A stretch of 64,000 nt of DNA, from the NCBI GenBank assembly GCA_018398815.1, contig CM031609.1:26544727-26608726 (forward strand), read 5' to 3'. Under the pieces are notes generated by a model. The model searched no databases. It was not told the origin of the DNA and saw only the letters and a list, made by a program, of their open reading frames with translations. Source of the stretch: Conus ventricosus. Taxonomy: Eukaryota > Mollusca > Gastropoda > Neogastropoda > Conidae. Position numbers and translations under genes: made by a program. This document shows, piece after piece, positions 1 to 10,857 of the stretch (within the stretch, counting starts at the first letter, position 1; every line of letters starts with the position of its first letter).

Positions 1-850
1 AAATAAAGGGAAAAAAAGAAGAGCCTACTGTTAGGGCAAACAACGTGGCACACGTTTGACCCATGCCATGCCACACTGTGAAGGCGACCGGTTTGACAGC
101 ATTGGGCCCCATCTGCCCTCCGTCTAGGGAAGTCCGGGCCAAAGTGCGTGTTGAGGGGCGGATCCTACTCCGAATCCCTCTCAACCACCAGGACACCATT
201 CCCCCCGACACGGTCGCACCGCATGGTCAAGACGGTGGACCAAGAGTCCACTGAGAAAATAGAAAGTGCTACAGAAGACTTGTGAAAAAAGGAAAAGAAT
301 AGGATAAAGATCCGTAAAGGCAGAAGATAGACAAAACAAAAAACTGCAGATTAATAAGGAGAATGTTGAAAGAGAAATGCAGGTGAAAGAACCATGGGTA
401 GGCAGAAAAAACACAAAAAAACAGAGAAAAAGAAGCCCACTTAAAACAAAGTCCCACCCTCAAGGGCACAAGAGGTGACCCTGAGAACTAAAAAATAGGA
501 CACCCCACCCAGGTCCCCCAGGGCAGACCCCGGTGGGGGAATCATTCCAGTATTGAAGCAAAATACTGTGAAGGCCATTTTTCAGTCACCAGCTTTAACG
601 TACGAATTCTTTGTACACATAGAACGCATCCCTATTGGAAAATACTTATAAAATTCTTTATTAACTTTATTTGCGGGGGATAAGAAAGTAAGGGGGGTGG
701 GGGGGGATAAAATGGTCGGGAGGGGGGAGAGCAAAGGATTTTTGTTTTGTTTTGTTGTGTTTGTTTTTCTGTTTTCTTTAATAATGTCATCCGTTTTGAC
801 TTTAATTGATCAGTTAGTTGTTGGTTATAAGTATTTTGTTTCATGTTAAT
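1..850. other. Non-coding, no gene seen
   Basis: No domain, splice-bounded exon or RNA gene could be recognised. The short open frames are low-complexity and not protein-like. A G-rich stretch lies near 690-730. This part has no clear counterpart in the second copy of the duplication, so it is probably just outside the duplicated block. Confidence 0.5.
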
Positions 851-904
851 CTTCTCTTATGATTTGTGTAAAGATATTCACACACTTACACATCCATAAC
901 TCTC

Positions 905-918
905 TCTCACACACACAG

Positions 919-987
<69 letters not shown>

Positions 988-1010
988 ACACACACACACA
1001 CACTCGCGTG
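905..1010. repeat. (CA)n microsatellite
   Basis: An almost uninterrupted CA array with a few GC-containing interruptions at its right end. The open frames across it are simple-repeat artefacts. Confidence 0.97.
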
Positions 1011-1131
1011 CACAGGCACCCATACATATACACATACACACATTATGTACACGCTCGCAATAACTTCCGTACACATTCATTTTTTTTTTTTTTGGTCTAA
1101 TATCACGAATAGTGGATAGACGTTAAATGAA

Positions 1132-1134
<3 letters not shown>

Positions 1135-1206
<72 letters not shown>
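1135..1206. repeat. (CA)n microsatellite
   Basis: Second CA array, close to the first. In copy 2 the matching interval is short and corrupted. Confidence 0.97.
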
Positions 1207-1213
<7 letters not shown>

Positions 1214-1675
1214 AGGCACACACACACACCAACGCTTACACGCTCACATCTGTGGACTCTCCAATTTACACACCTGCATCATCCTACCCATGAACACTCA
1301 CCAGCGCACACACGTCTACAGTATACACTGGGTCCCTAACATATTCAAAGTCTTATCTCAGTTAACGTGTGTTTGATCGTTTGTGCCTGTTATTGGAAAG
1401 GCCCAATATGAGTTTGTCCGAATCTCTGGAGTCTTCGCAATGTTGGCATTGAGATTATTCCACTGTCTGTTGGTTGGTGATATTTCTTGCTGTTCCTTTA
1501 AGTCTGGTGTTACGGATGGAATGGGTCATGTCTACAGGTGTCTGACTGTCTGACTCTCACACAGAAATTATGGATGCATGCACGACTTTTCCGATTCACA
1601 TACACCCACCCACTCACCCGATATCAATAGGTCGGCACGCCAACCATAAGGCATACACACAAAATATATCTATAT

Positions 1676-1831
1676 ATGATTGGCTATCTACTAGCGCTGC
1701 TGGTGCTGGCCGCGTCTGGTCCAACACAGTTCTCTGAACGGCGCAGGGTTCCAACGATGACGAGGAGGATACTAAAGACGACAAAGACGACGAAGACGAC
1801 GTATACAGAGTCAAGTCCGACACAGGACTAA
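1676..1831 (+). CDS. Possible signal-peptide exon or gene fragment
   Basis: A 51-codon frame starts with ATG at 1676. Its first ~17 residues look like a secretion signal: a short N-terminus, then a hydrophobic core LLALLVLAA, then a small-residue region. The next part is Arg/Thr-rich in this frame. In the neighbouring frame the same bases (about 1754-1870) read as a strongly acidic Asp/Glu/Lys stretch ending in a stop at about 1873. This suggests either one lost base between signal and acidic region, or chance. It lies ~9 kb upstream of the CUB-like/LDLa exon and could be the first exon of a secreted protein, but nothing links them. The block is absent from copy 2. Function is not recognised. 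Confidence 0.2.
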   Translation: MIGYLLALLVLAASGPTQFSERRRVPTMTRRILKTTKTTKTTYTESSPTQD

Positions 1832-3300
1832 TAGAACTTTCACAGAGCTGTGGCTCAAAATCACTAAAACAATGACGGCGTCTCTGCCGACGACAAGGCG
1901 ACAGCCTCACACAGGAGCTGTGGCTCACACACAAAAACAGAACGCAGCGACTGCCTAGCCAACAGGTCGCTGGATCAAATCTCGGGAGCGGCGCTCTGGC
2001 TTGGCAGCAGCGGCGTTTCCAGCCCAACTGGCTCAGTGGGTAGTGGGTCCCGGCGCAGCGGCAGGTAGGGTAGTTGTCGGCACTCCAGCCGGCCTCCTCA
2101 CACCGACACAAGGTGGAGAACAAGGGGGTAGAACACAGCTATGGCCCTGACCCTCAGAAAGTGGCAGCCAGTCCCCTTCAGACAAGGGTACACTTTTGCC
2201 TGGGAAACTGATTAACTACCTTGATTATCATGGCTACTATTCACGACTACATTCATATTCATTAGCCACATCACATTCCACTAGATCTTGGGACAAACAG
2301 CATATTCTCTCTTCATAACACTACAACATTCCTTTTTCCGGAATCATAGCACTACAGACGAAAGGATTTCAATATAAACCTTTCAAAAATCTAGTTTTCC
2401 AAATTGGGGAAAGGATTCCCACCTAGACCCTCTTCAAGAAACCATGAATACAATCATTACACACAATTAATGATTACTTTTCATCAAACCATGAATGTCT
2501 TTCGTGACAGCAAAATGTTCATTTCTTTCTCTTGTGTCACAACAAGAATGTTCATTTCATTTCATATAATCACCAGATTTTAGAAGGTTTCTTTTTTCAA
2601 AAGATTCATCTACTCCAATATAGTAAGGGAAAGATTTCCACACACTCTTGTTTACCAACACATGACTAATCAATATTCATATCAAGAGTGAGTTAAAGAC
2701 TCATCCACACATCAAAAATCAAAACCGCATATATGATAGTCTATATCGCTCACTTTGGGAGCTTATTATCCATAGCATCAAAACTCTTTCGTTTCGTAAA
2801 ACTATGAACTGGCTAAACCACATTGGAATAAACAAAATCTTTTTTTTCTTCTTTTTTTAAACGAAGAGCACTTCCTTTAACACTCACTTAATCTATTCAT
2901 GTTTTCCGCAATAATTTCGTTTTGCTACCCTATCAAGTCATAGGATAACAGAACACAACAAATACTTTTCTTTTCTAAACAAAACCTTCACAGTGCGTTG
3001 AGGAAGTTTCAGCTGCTCCTAAACGGGAATACGGTTTCGGTTTGCTAATAAATAAATATTGAATGGTATATACCTGACTGCCACCAAAAACAGATAGGAG
3101 TCCCTCTTCGGTTTCTGGTAGTTGCGTTGCCGGAATCACTGCAGAGACTGCCTAACTGTTTCAGCTCACCCGGCTTAAACAGTGCGCAGGTGAGCAGCAG
3201 TCAGGTAAACTTTTCAACCGGCTTCCGGATGACTACCTTCTGGTTAGCACGATTGCACAAAAATTTGTGACTGGATGGGAAACGGTCAGTCACATCCGGA
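1832..3300. other. Copy-1-specific non-coding stretch
   Basis: Copy 2 passes directly from the equivalent of ~1530 to ~3290, so about 1.7 kb is present only here. A minus-strand frame over 1614-2123 is cysteine-rich, but no domain spacing could be matched. The rest is AT-rich with no recognisable gene or element. Whether this is an insertion here or a deletion in copy 2 cannot be settled, because copy 2 is poorly sequenced at that point. Confidence 0.45.
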
Positions 3301-3416
3301 TGTGCGGCCATTTCCTCTTTTAATGTTCAGATCTGAAAAATGGTCTTAGATATAATGGCTTTGCTCTTGTTTATTTCGGTGATTCTTTAGATTTCTTATC
3401 ACGTTGGATCAGTTCT

Positions 3417-4080
3417 TATTGTTGCCTTGCCTGCCAGTGTGTCTGCTCTCTCATTTCCTTTAACTCCTGCATGTCCAGGGCAGTACATCCATATGAGTCT
3501 CACCAATGGAAGGTTGCGCATTACTTCATGCCACTCTCCCATTTTTGGAGTAGGTTCATACAGTCAGTCAGTATTGTGGCCTTTTGAGATTTAAACTGGT
3601 TTGTGGATAAAAGCCAGTGGAGTGCTTGTGTCACAGCTTCTACCTCCATTGTTAGACTTGAAGTTGTTAAACTGTGTGCGCCTTCTTGGATAGTTCGCCA
3701 TTTTGCTTCACTGTGTATCCCCTGCCTGACTTACCACTGGTGACAGAACTGTCAGTGTAGTTACCAATATCATCTGTTGTGCCAAGGTTTTCTACCTGCG
3801 GCTGAATTTCTGCGTTGGTCTTGCCTTCTGGCCATTCTCGACAGTGTCGTCTAAATTCTGGAACAATGGCAGTTTGGTAGAGGTATTTGAATTGATTGGG
3901 ATACTTTTCCATTCCTTCGTTTCATGGAGTTCTGTTATCTGGCACAGAAGCTGTATACTGTCTTCTGCCTGTCCCATCCATGAATTACCACGTCCTAGCC
4001 ACGAGCCCTTTGTTTCCTTGACCGCCACATGTAGCGGGTTTGGGGTCAAGTGCTCTGAAATATGCTTTCACCTGTTATAT
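3417..4080 (-). pseudogene. LINE-A 3' part: RNase H domain remnant
   Basis: Read on the minus strand from 4080 down, the frames give a tether region (NPLHVAVKETKG, then GRGNSWMGQAEDS) and then a retrotransposon RNase H. In order it has YTDSSV with the first Asp, a region matching MEVEAVTHALHWLLS (clear in copy 2) with the Glu, ILTDCMNLLQK with the second Asp, and YCPGHAGVKGNERADTLAGKA with the last Asp. Several frameshifts break it, so it is not a working enzyme. It is the C-terminal continuation of the LINE remnant at 8105-8505, separated from it by a second LINE inserted in between. A stop follows the last motif near 3417. Confidence 0.85.
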
Positions 4081-4238
4081 CTTCAGTTCAATTAAATTCA
4101 ATCAACTTTATTGTCCATCAGAAATTTTCTTTTCCTCCACATCATTTCAGAAGACATTACAAAAAGACATTATAAATCGTTACATAAAAGCCTTTGTTTG
4201 TATATATATGTATATATAGTCAAATTACCACTTTCCGC

Positions 4239-4285
4239 GGTCACTGAGGAGAAACAACCAAGTTTCGAAATATCGGTATATGACC
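4239..4285 (+). ncRNA. Hammerhead ribozyme, type I (5' repeat)
   Basis: All conserved parts are present in order. Stem I is GGTCA (4239-4243) pairing with TGACC (4281-4285). The core CTGAGGA (4244-4250) fits CUGANGA. Stem II is GAAAC (4251-4255) with GTTTC (4262-4266) around a six-base loop. The core GAAA is 4267-4270. A short 3-bp stem III uses A4270-A4272 with T4277-T4279, loop TCGG. The H17 residue is A4280, so the cleavage triplet is AUA and the cut falls after 4280. A very short stem III is typical of animal retroelement hammerheads. Activity is inferred from structure, not shown. Confidence 0.9.
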
Positions 4286-4869
4286 AGGAGTTATATGTTA
4301 GTGAGTTTCCCTCCCTATTGGAGGATGTCTCCCCCTTGGAGAATATAAGCTTGCTGAAGGCTCATTTTGAGAAGCATTTATTTTATTTTTCCCCATTCAC
4401 CCACTCAAGCACATACTGTTAGTTAGGCAGAATCATCTACCGCTGCAGCTATGAATGCGTATCTCCCCTATTTCTTCAATCTAAGACATAAGAGCAAGCT
4501 TTGTTTATAATTCAATATTTCTTGCAGTCATTGCAACACCAAGCTGCTCTGTAAGTTGCTGGAACGGTGCTCGGTACTTTTCCTTGGAATTTATTAGTTT
4601 GTTGTATTTTAGTCCCTTGCGGATTCACTCCAAGAACTGGCCCATCAGCACTTGTGTCTTAAGAGGATATCTTTTTATATTTGCTATTTTTCACAAGAAA
4701 ATGTAGTTTGTTTTGCTCTTTCATGATTTTCTTTTCCTTCTTAGATGGCACCTTTGGTTGGTTTTTTGAAAACTCAACAAACATACTACGGTATTGCACA
4801 CCAGCCTTTTCTGGATTGCATTCTTCTTAAAACTGAAAAGGCAGAGGAGTCAAATTAACCACTTTCCGC

Positions 4870-4916
4870 GGTCACTGAGGAGAAACAACCAAGTTTCGAA
4901 ATATCGGTATATGACC
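4870..4916 (+). ncRNA. Hammerhead ribozyme, type I (3' repeat)
   Basis: Identical to the upstream copy in every core and stem position: GGTCA 4870-4874, CTGAGGA 4875-4881, GAAAC 4882-4886, GTTTC 4893-4897, GAAA 4898-4901, predicted cut after 4911, TGACC 4912-4916. A transcript crossing both ribozymes would release a 631-nt RNA with the 5'-hydroxyl and 2',3'-cyclic phosphate ends that hammerheads leave. Confidence 0.9.
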
Positions 4917-5231
4917 AGGAGTTATATGTTAGTGAGTTTCCCTCCCTATTGGAGGATGTCACCCCCTTGGAGACTATAAGCTTGCTGAAGGCTCATTTTG
5001 AGAAGCATTTATTTTATTTTCCCCATTCACCCACTCAAGCACATGCTGTTAGTTAGGCAGAATCATCTGCAGATGTGAATGCGTATCTCCCCCTATTTCT
5101 TCAATCTAAGACATAAGAGCAAGCTTTGTTTATAATTCAATATTTCTTGCAGTCATTGCAACACCAAGCTGCTCTGTAAATTGCTGGAACGGTGCTCGGT
5201 ACTTATCCTTGGAATTTATTAGTTTGTTGTA

Positions 5232-5502
5232 TATATATATATATATATATAATATATTTATTAACACTCACATCCCGCTCCCCACACCCCCTCCACACAC
5301 ACATACACATACATGCACACACCCACACCTACACACACACACACACATATATACATACACACATGAAATAAACATTAAATCCATAAGACATAAAACATTA
5401 CATAGATTACAAAAACAATACATAAAACACAAACTCGCCCGCACCAACGCCCAAACACTAAAACACACACACGTGCGCGCGCGCGCACGCACGCACACAG
5501 TC
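5232..5502. repeat. TA, CA and GC alternating tract
   Basis: The right part of the (TA)n tract holding the retrozyme is followed by CA-rich sequence and a GC/CA alternation near 5470-5500. It belongs to the 3' UTR side of LINE-B; the counterpart in copy 2 is 57318-57610. Confidence 0.85.
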
Positions 5503-6441
5503 ACATTAAAAGCATAATATTTCAAACTGAATTGTTCATGTATGAGAGACAAGGTAGTCAATCACATTCTTTCAGACTTTAAGATGCTAATGACACGTGG
5601 TATGAAAGACTTCTTGTAGACATTCTTCTCTGCTCTGGGCATTCTGTAGCGTCTTCCTGATGGAAGTTTTTCAAAGTGGCAGTGGAGTGGGTGTGAGGGA
5701 TCAGAGGTAAAAGTCACAGATTTCCTGATTACAGAAACAGTATAGACTTCTCTGAGAGCAGATTGCTTTTTCCCTATAACCCTACTTGCCTAACTGACAA
5801 TTCTGGCAAGCTTTGCTCGCTCTTTCTCTGAAAGATTTCCAAACCAGACAGTAATGTTGAATGACATCAGACTTTGTATTAAACTTACATTTACCTTTTC
5901 TAGTACAACATAATTGTCTGACATTAGAACTACATAATTTTCTCAACAGAAACAACCTTTCATTTGCTTTTTTGAAGATACTGTCAGTATGTTCACTAAA
6001 AGACAGCTTATGGTCAATGTGTATACCAAGATATTTGAAACAGGCAACAGTTTCTATTGTCTGTCCATTTATCATAACTGGTTGAAATGAACTATTTGAT
6101 ATTATATTAATACAAGTTCTTTGGTCTTACAACAATTTAAGTTGTAAGAAGCTGGAAGAGCATCAATCCTGTAGTTCTAAGATGTGACTGAAGTATGCTT
6201 GCTGATTTATAGAGCCTTCTTTAAACAAAAGACATACAAGAGCCATATCATCAGCATATTTACATAGGTTCAGAAGTGCACCCTGGATTTTTCATTCCAT
6301 TTGTGTAAATTGAAAATAACAGAGGGATAGAACACATCCTTGAGGAACATCTGTGTTTAAGACAATTTCTTCCGACAAACAACCATTTTTGTACTCCCAG
6401 TTCTTATAGAACAGGGAGTACTTTAGAATGGGAACGAAGAA

Positions 6442-6446
6442 ATGCG

Positions 6447-6516
<70 letters not shown>

Positions 6517-6549
6517 TGTGTGTCTGTCTGTCTGTCTGTCTGTCCGTGG
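6442..6549 (+). repeat. (GT)n followed by (GTCT)n
   Basis: A GT array of ~75 bases with one interruption, then four GTCT units and a GTCC unit. It is an internal part of the Helentron-like element. Confidence 0.95.
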
Positions 6550-6584
6550 TCAAAATGTATTCCACTCGCTCCAGACAAAACTAC

Positions 6585-7185
6585 AGGGCCGATCTTTCTG
6601 AAAATTTGTAGGTATGTTCATTATGGGCCACGGATGATGCCCGATGTTTTAATTTACCGCTATAGCCGTTACTAACGGCTGTAACGGTCTGTAACGGTTT
6701 TTCTTCTTTACAGAATATCTCAGAAAGTACTTGGCCGATCTTGTAAAAATGAGCAGGTACGTTCATTATGAGTCACGGATGATGCCCGATGGTTTAGTTT
6801 ACCTCGTTATAGCCGTTACTAACGGCTGTAACGGCCTGTAACGGTTTTTCTTCTTTATGGAATATCTCAGAAAGTACTTGGCCGATCCTTCTGAAAATTT
6901 GTAGGTATGTTCATTATGGGTCACGAATAATACCCGATGTTTTAGTTTACCGCTATAAGCGTTAGTAACGGTTGTAACGGCCTGTAACGGTTTTTCTTCT
7001 TTATAGAATATCTCAGAAAGTACTTGGCCGACCTTTATGAAAATTAGCAGGTATGTTCATTATGGGTCATGGATGATACCTGATGTTTTAGTTTGCCCCG
7101 TTATAGCCGTTACTAACGGTTGTAACGGCCTGTAACGGTTTTTCTTCTTTATGGAATATCTAAGAAAGTACTTGGCCAATTTATA
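6585..7185 (+). repeat. ~148 bp tandem units, TAACGG-rich (array 1)
   Basis: About four units. The landmark AATATCTCAGAAAGTACTTG recurs near 6714, 6861, 7007 and 7157, so the period is 146-150 bp. Each unit contains the inverted pair CCGTTACTAACGG and two or three further TAACGG motifs. Units differ by scattered substitutions. Confidence 0.93.
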
Positions 7186-7254
7186 AGCGGTTCGGATGAT
7201 CTTGTAGCAAATCAGAGCCTCTGTCCATATGTAAGTGATGTAATGTTGAAAATG

Positions 7255-7775
7255 GATTAAACAACCGTTAAAAACCGTTATTCTGCCGTTATTTCTTATA
7301 TATAGGTGGATTTTAATGAAATTTGGTATATAGAAAGGTTATCACACACAAATGGCACTTCTATATATTGGTTCAAAATTTGACCGTTAAAACCCGTTAT
7401 TCTTGACATATTGTCCGATTTGGATCAAATTTGATATGTACACAGGCTTTAGCCCAGTGAGGACTAAAATACCGGTTTCGAAAGTATATATCGGTTATAT
7501 AACCGTTAAAACCGTTATTTTGCCGTTATTTTTTATATGTTGGTGGGTTTTAATGAAATTTTGTATATAGAAAGGTTATCACACACAAATGGCACTTCCA
7601 TGTAGTGTTTCAAATCTGACCGTTAAAAACTGTTATTCTTGACATATTGTCCGATTTGGATGAAGTTTGGAATGCACACAGGCTTTAGCCCAGTGAGGAC
7701 TAAAATACCAGTTTTAAAAGTGTACATCGGTTAAATAACCGTTAAAAACCGTTATTTTGCCTTTATTTCTTATCT
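7255..7775 (+). repeat. ~238 bp tandem units, CCGTTA-rich
   Basis: Two full units and the start of a third, marked by AACCGTTAAAAACCGTTATT near 7262, 7500 and 7738. Shared blocks include GGCTTTAGCCCAGTGAGGAC and ATTGTCCGATTTGGAT. They lie between the 148 bp array and the 3' end of the same element. Confidence 0.9.
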
Positions 7776-7891
7776 CACAAAGCACTTGGCCGATTATAAG
7801 CGGTTTGGAAAACTGGGAGTACTTTATATGCTTCGCATCTTGTTTAATACTCTCTGGGGTCGGTTTTCAAAAACATTGCTGACCCACCTAA

Positions 7892-7894
<3 letters not shown>

Positions 7895-7925
<31 letters not shown>
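7895..7925. repeat. Poly-C run (31 bases)
   Basis: A homopolymer inside the RT remnant of LINE-B. The matching site in copy 2 (58561-58577) is a short CCCCCACCCCC-type sequence, so the run expanded in copy 1 or is inflated by sequencing. Confidence 0.9.
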
Positions 7926-8104
7926 ACCATTTACAGAAAGATCAATACGTCTGTTAAGTAGAGTGTGAATTTGCATGGTGTTGAAAGTACTATTTAAATA
8001 TACAAACAAGATTCTTACATAGGTCTTCTCTGCTGGAGATGCTCTGCGACCATATTTACCTGATATACTGTGGCATCTTCCGTGCCCCTATGTTTACTGA
8101 TCTT

Positions 8105-8505
8105 GTGTCTTGCCTGCAATGAATGAAGGCCGAGCAGGTTCAACTGGTGTATCCTTCTTGATTCACTGGATCAATCTCAATGTTTCATTTTGTATTCTTT
8201 CTGGTTTAAGAGGATTGCTCTTGGACAGTGCTGAAAGCCCTAATCCATAATCAATCACACAGAGGACAAGTACGTGATCGAGTCGGTAGAGAGGGCGCTG
8301 TTCAGTGCCTATAGCTGCCATTGTGGTCATAGCAGATAGACCCTTTTTGCATTTAAGAACAATATAGACCCCTTTTGCTTTTAAGAACAATATTCTCAAC
8401 ATGCTTTCTAAAGGGTTAGCATTCTGTCAAAGCCAATACACAAATAGCGTAGGCTGTCAGTTGATTCAATTGGTATTCCACTGAAGGGAATTTGTGAGGG
8501 TAATT
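8105..8505 (-). pseudogene. LINE-A 5' part: end of RT/connection region
   Basis: On the minus strand a 79-codon frame (8402-8163) reads KGLSAMTTMAAIGTEQRP, then RLDHVLVLCVIDYGLGLSAL and NPLKPERIQNE. This is the conserved region between RT and RNase H of an RNase H-bearing LINE abundant in marine invertebrates. It runs on to QARH at ~8105, where it stops abruptly at the 5' end of LINE-B; the expected continuation (QVKAYFRAL) is found at ~4065, on the other side of LINE-B. Stops and a small internal duplication show it is dead. Confidence 0.8.
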
Positions 8506-8514
8506 GTTCTCATG

Positions 8515-9277
8515 TCTTTTTGGAATATCTCAGAAAGTACTTGGCGGATCTTTCTATAAATTTGTAGGCTTGTTCATTATGGTCACGGATGATGCCCGAT
8601 GTGTTATTTTACCGTTATAGCCGTTACTAACGGCCTTAACGGCCCACACCGGTTTTTCTTCTTTATAGAATATCTTAGAAAGTACTTGGCCGATCTTTCT
8701 GAAAAAGTGTAGGTATGTTCATTATGCGTCATGAATGATGCCTAATGTGTTATTTTAACCATTATAGTATAACGGCCCATAACGGCTTTTCTTCTTTATG
8801 GAATATCTAAGAAAGTACTTGACCAGTCTTTCCGAAAATTTGAAGGTATGTTCATTATGGGTCACTGATCATGCCGATGTGTTATTTTACCGTTATAGCC
8901 GTTACTAACGACTATAACAGTTTTTCTTTTTTATGGAATATCTCAGAAAGTACTTGGAGGATCTTTCTTTATATTTGTAGGTATGTTCATTATGGGTCTT
9001 GGATCATGTCCGATGTGTTATTTTACCGTTATAACAATTACTAACGGCTATATGGGCCCATAACACTTTTCTTCTTTATCGAAAACCTCAGAAAGTACTT
9101 GGCCGATCTTTCTGAAAATTTGTAGGTATGTTCATTATGGGTCACAGATGATGGCCGGTGTTTACCAGAATAGCCGTTACCAACGGCTATAACGGGCTAG
9201 AAGGGTTTTTCCTCTTTATGGAATATCTCACGCGTATTCAAGATAAACTGGGAGTACGTTTATATGCTTTGCATCTT
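8515..9277 (+). mobile_element. Second Helentron-like element (3' part) with TAACGG array
   Basis: Five ~145 bp units of the same family as 6585-7185, ending with AACTGGGAGTAC (9246-9257), a hairpin ATGCTTTGCAT (9264-9274) and CTTG, the same 3' terminus as the element at 6391-7842. No left end with GTACTCCCAGTT was seen. The array begins directly in LINE-A sequence, and in copy 2 at a GA microsatellite. The element is shared by both duplication copies, so it predates the duplication. Confidence 0.7.

Positions 9278-10857
<1,580 letters not shown>

Larger units (their letters stand above)
4218..5231 (+). mobile_element. Retrozyme-like element with two hammerhead ribozymes
   Basis: Two direct repeats, 4218-4606 and 4848-5231 (about 385-390 bp, nearly identical), flank a 241 bp unique spacer (4607-4847) with no coding potential. 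Each repeat begins, ~20 bases in, with a complete type I hammerhead ribozyme; the two predicted cleavage sites are 631 bases apart. This layout (short non-coding element, LTR-like repeats each with a hammerhead) is that of retrozymes, non-autonomous retroelements whose RNA is cut to unit length and can circularise; in animals they are thought to depend on Penelope-like machinery. The element sits inside a (TA)n tract in the 3' UTR of LINE-B. Copy 2 has an uninterrupted TA tract at the same place, so this is an insertion. A TATA target duplication is possible but cannot be told from the TA tract. A Penelope pLTR relic is the alternative. Confidence 0.85.
6391..7842 (+). mobile_element. Helentron-associated (HINE/DINE-like) non-autonomous element
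   Basis: The left end has GTACTCCCAGTT (6391-6402) and the right end its exact inverted copy AACTGGGAGTAC (7811-7822), which is subterminal. After it comes a hairpin ATGCTTCGCAT (7828-7838) and the end CTTG. The left end itself folds (6391-6421). Inside are a (GT)n tract, a GTCT/GTCC microsatellite (~6522-6548), four ~148 bp tandem units and two ~238 bp units. Copy 2 at ~58513 has the target uninterrupted (a run of six T, then AATACTCTC), which proves insertion into a T run with no sizeable target duplication. Subterminal inverted repeats, a GTCY microsatellite, a 3' hairpin and T/T insertion are features described for Helentron-dependent elements such as DINE-1 and molluscan pearl-type repeats. 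It encodes no protein. Confidence 0.72.
4085..8104 (-). mobile_element. LINE-B (CR1/Rex1-like), 5'-truncated, inserted in LINE-A
   Basis: A minus-strand non-LTR retrotransposon. Its 3' end is at about 4085, where AATAAA (minus strand, ~4105) is followed by a short GAATT-type tail. The RT domain appears in pieces: fingers with FAYRARRGTED and LFVDLSSAFNTM (~7960-8090), an intact YADD catalytic box at 6247-6258, and the thumb region (MINGQTIETV, FKYLGIHIDHKLSFSEHT) at 5782-6075. Frameshifts and two later insertions (4218-5231 and 6391-7842) inactivate it. It is 5'-truncated at ~8104, typical of target-primed integration. Clade is inferred from motif wording only. Confidence 0.82.

Noticed and set aside
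2028..2045. A-box-like TGGCTCAGTGGG suggesting a tRNA or SINE
   Set aside because: No B box follows at the right distance; the only similar motif lies upstream.
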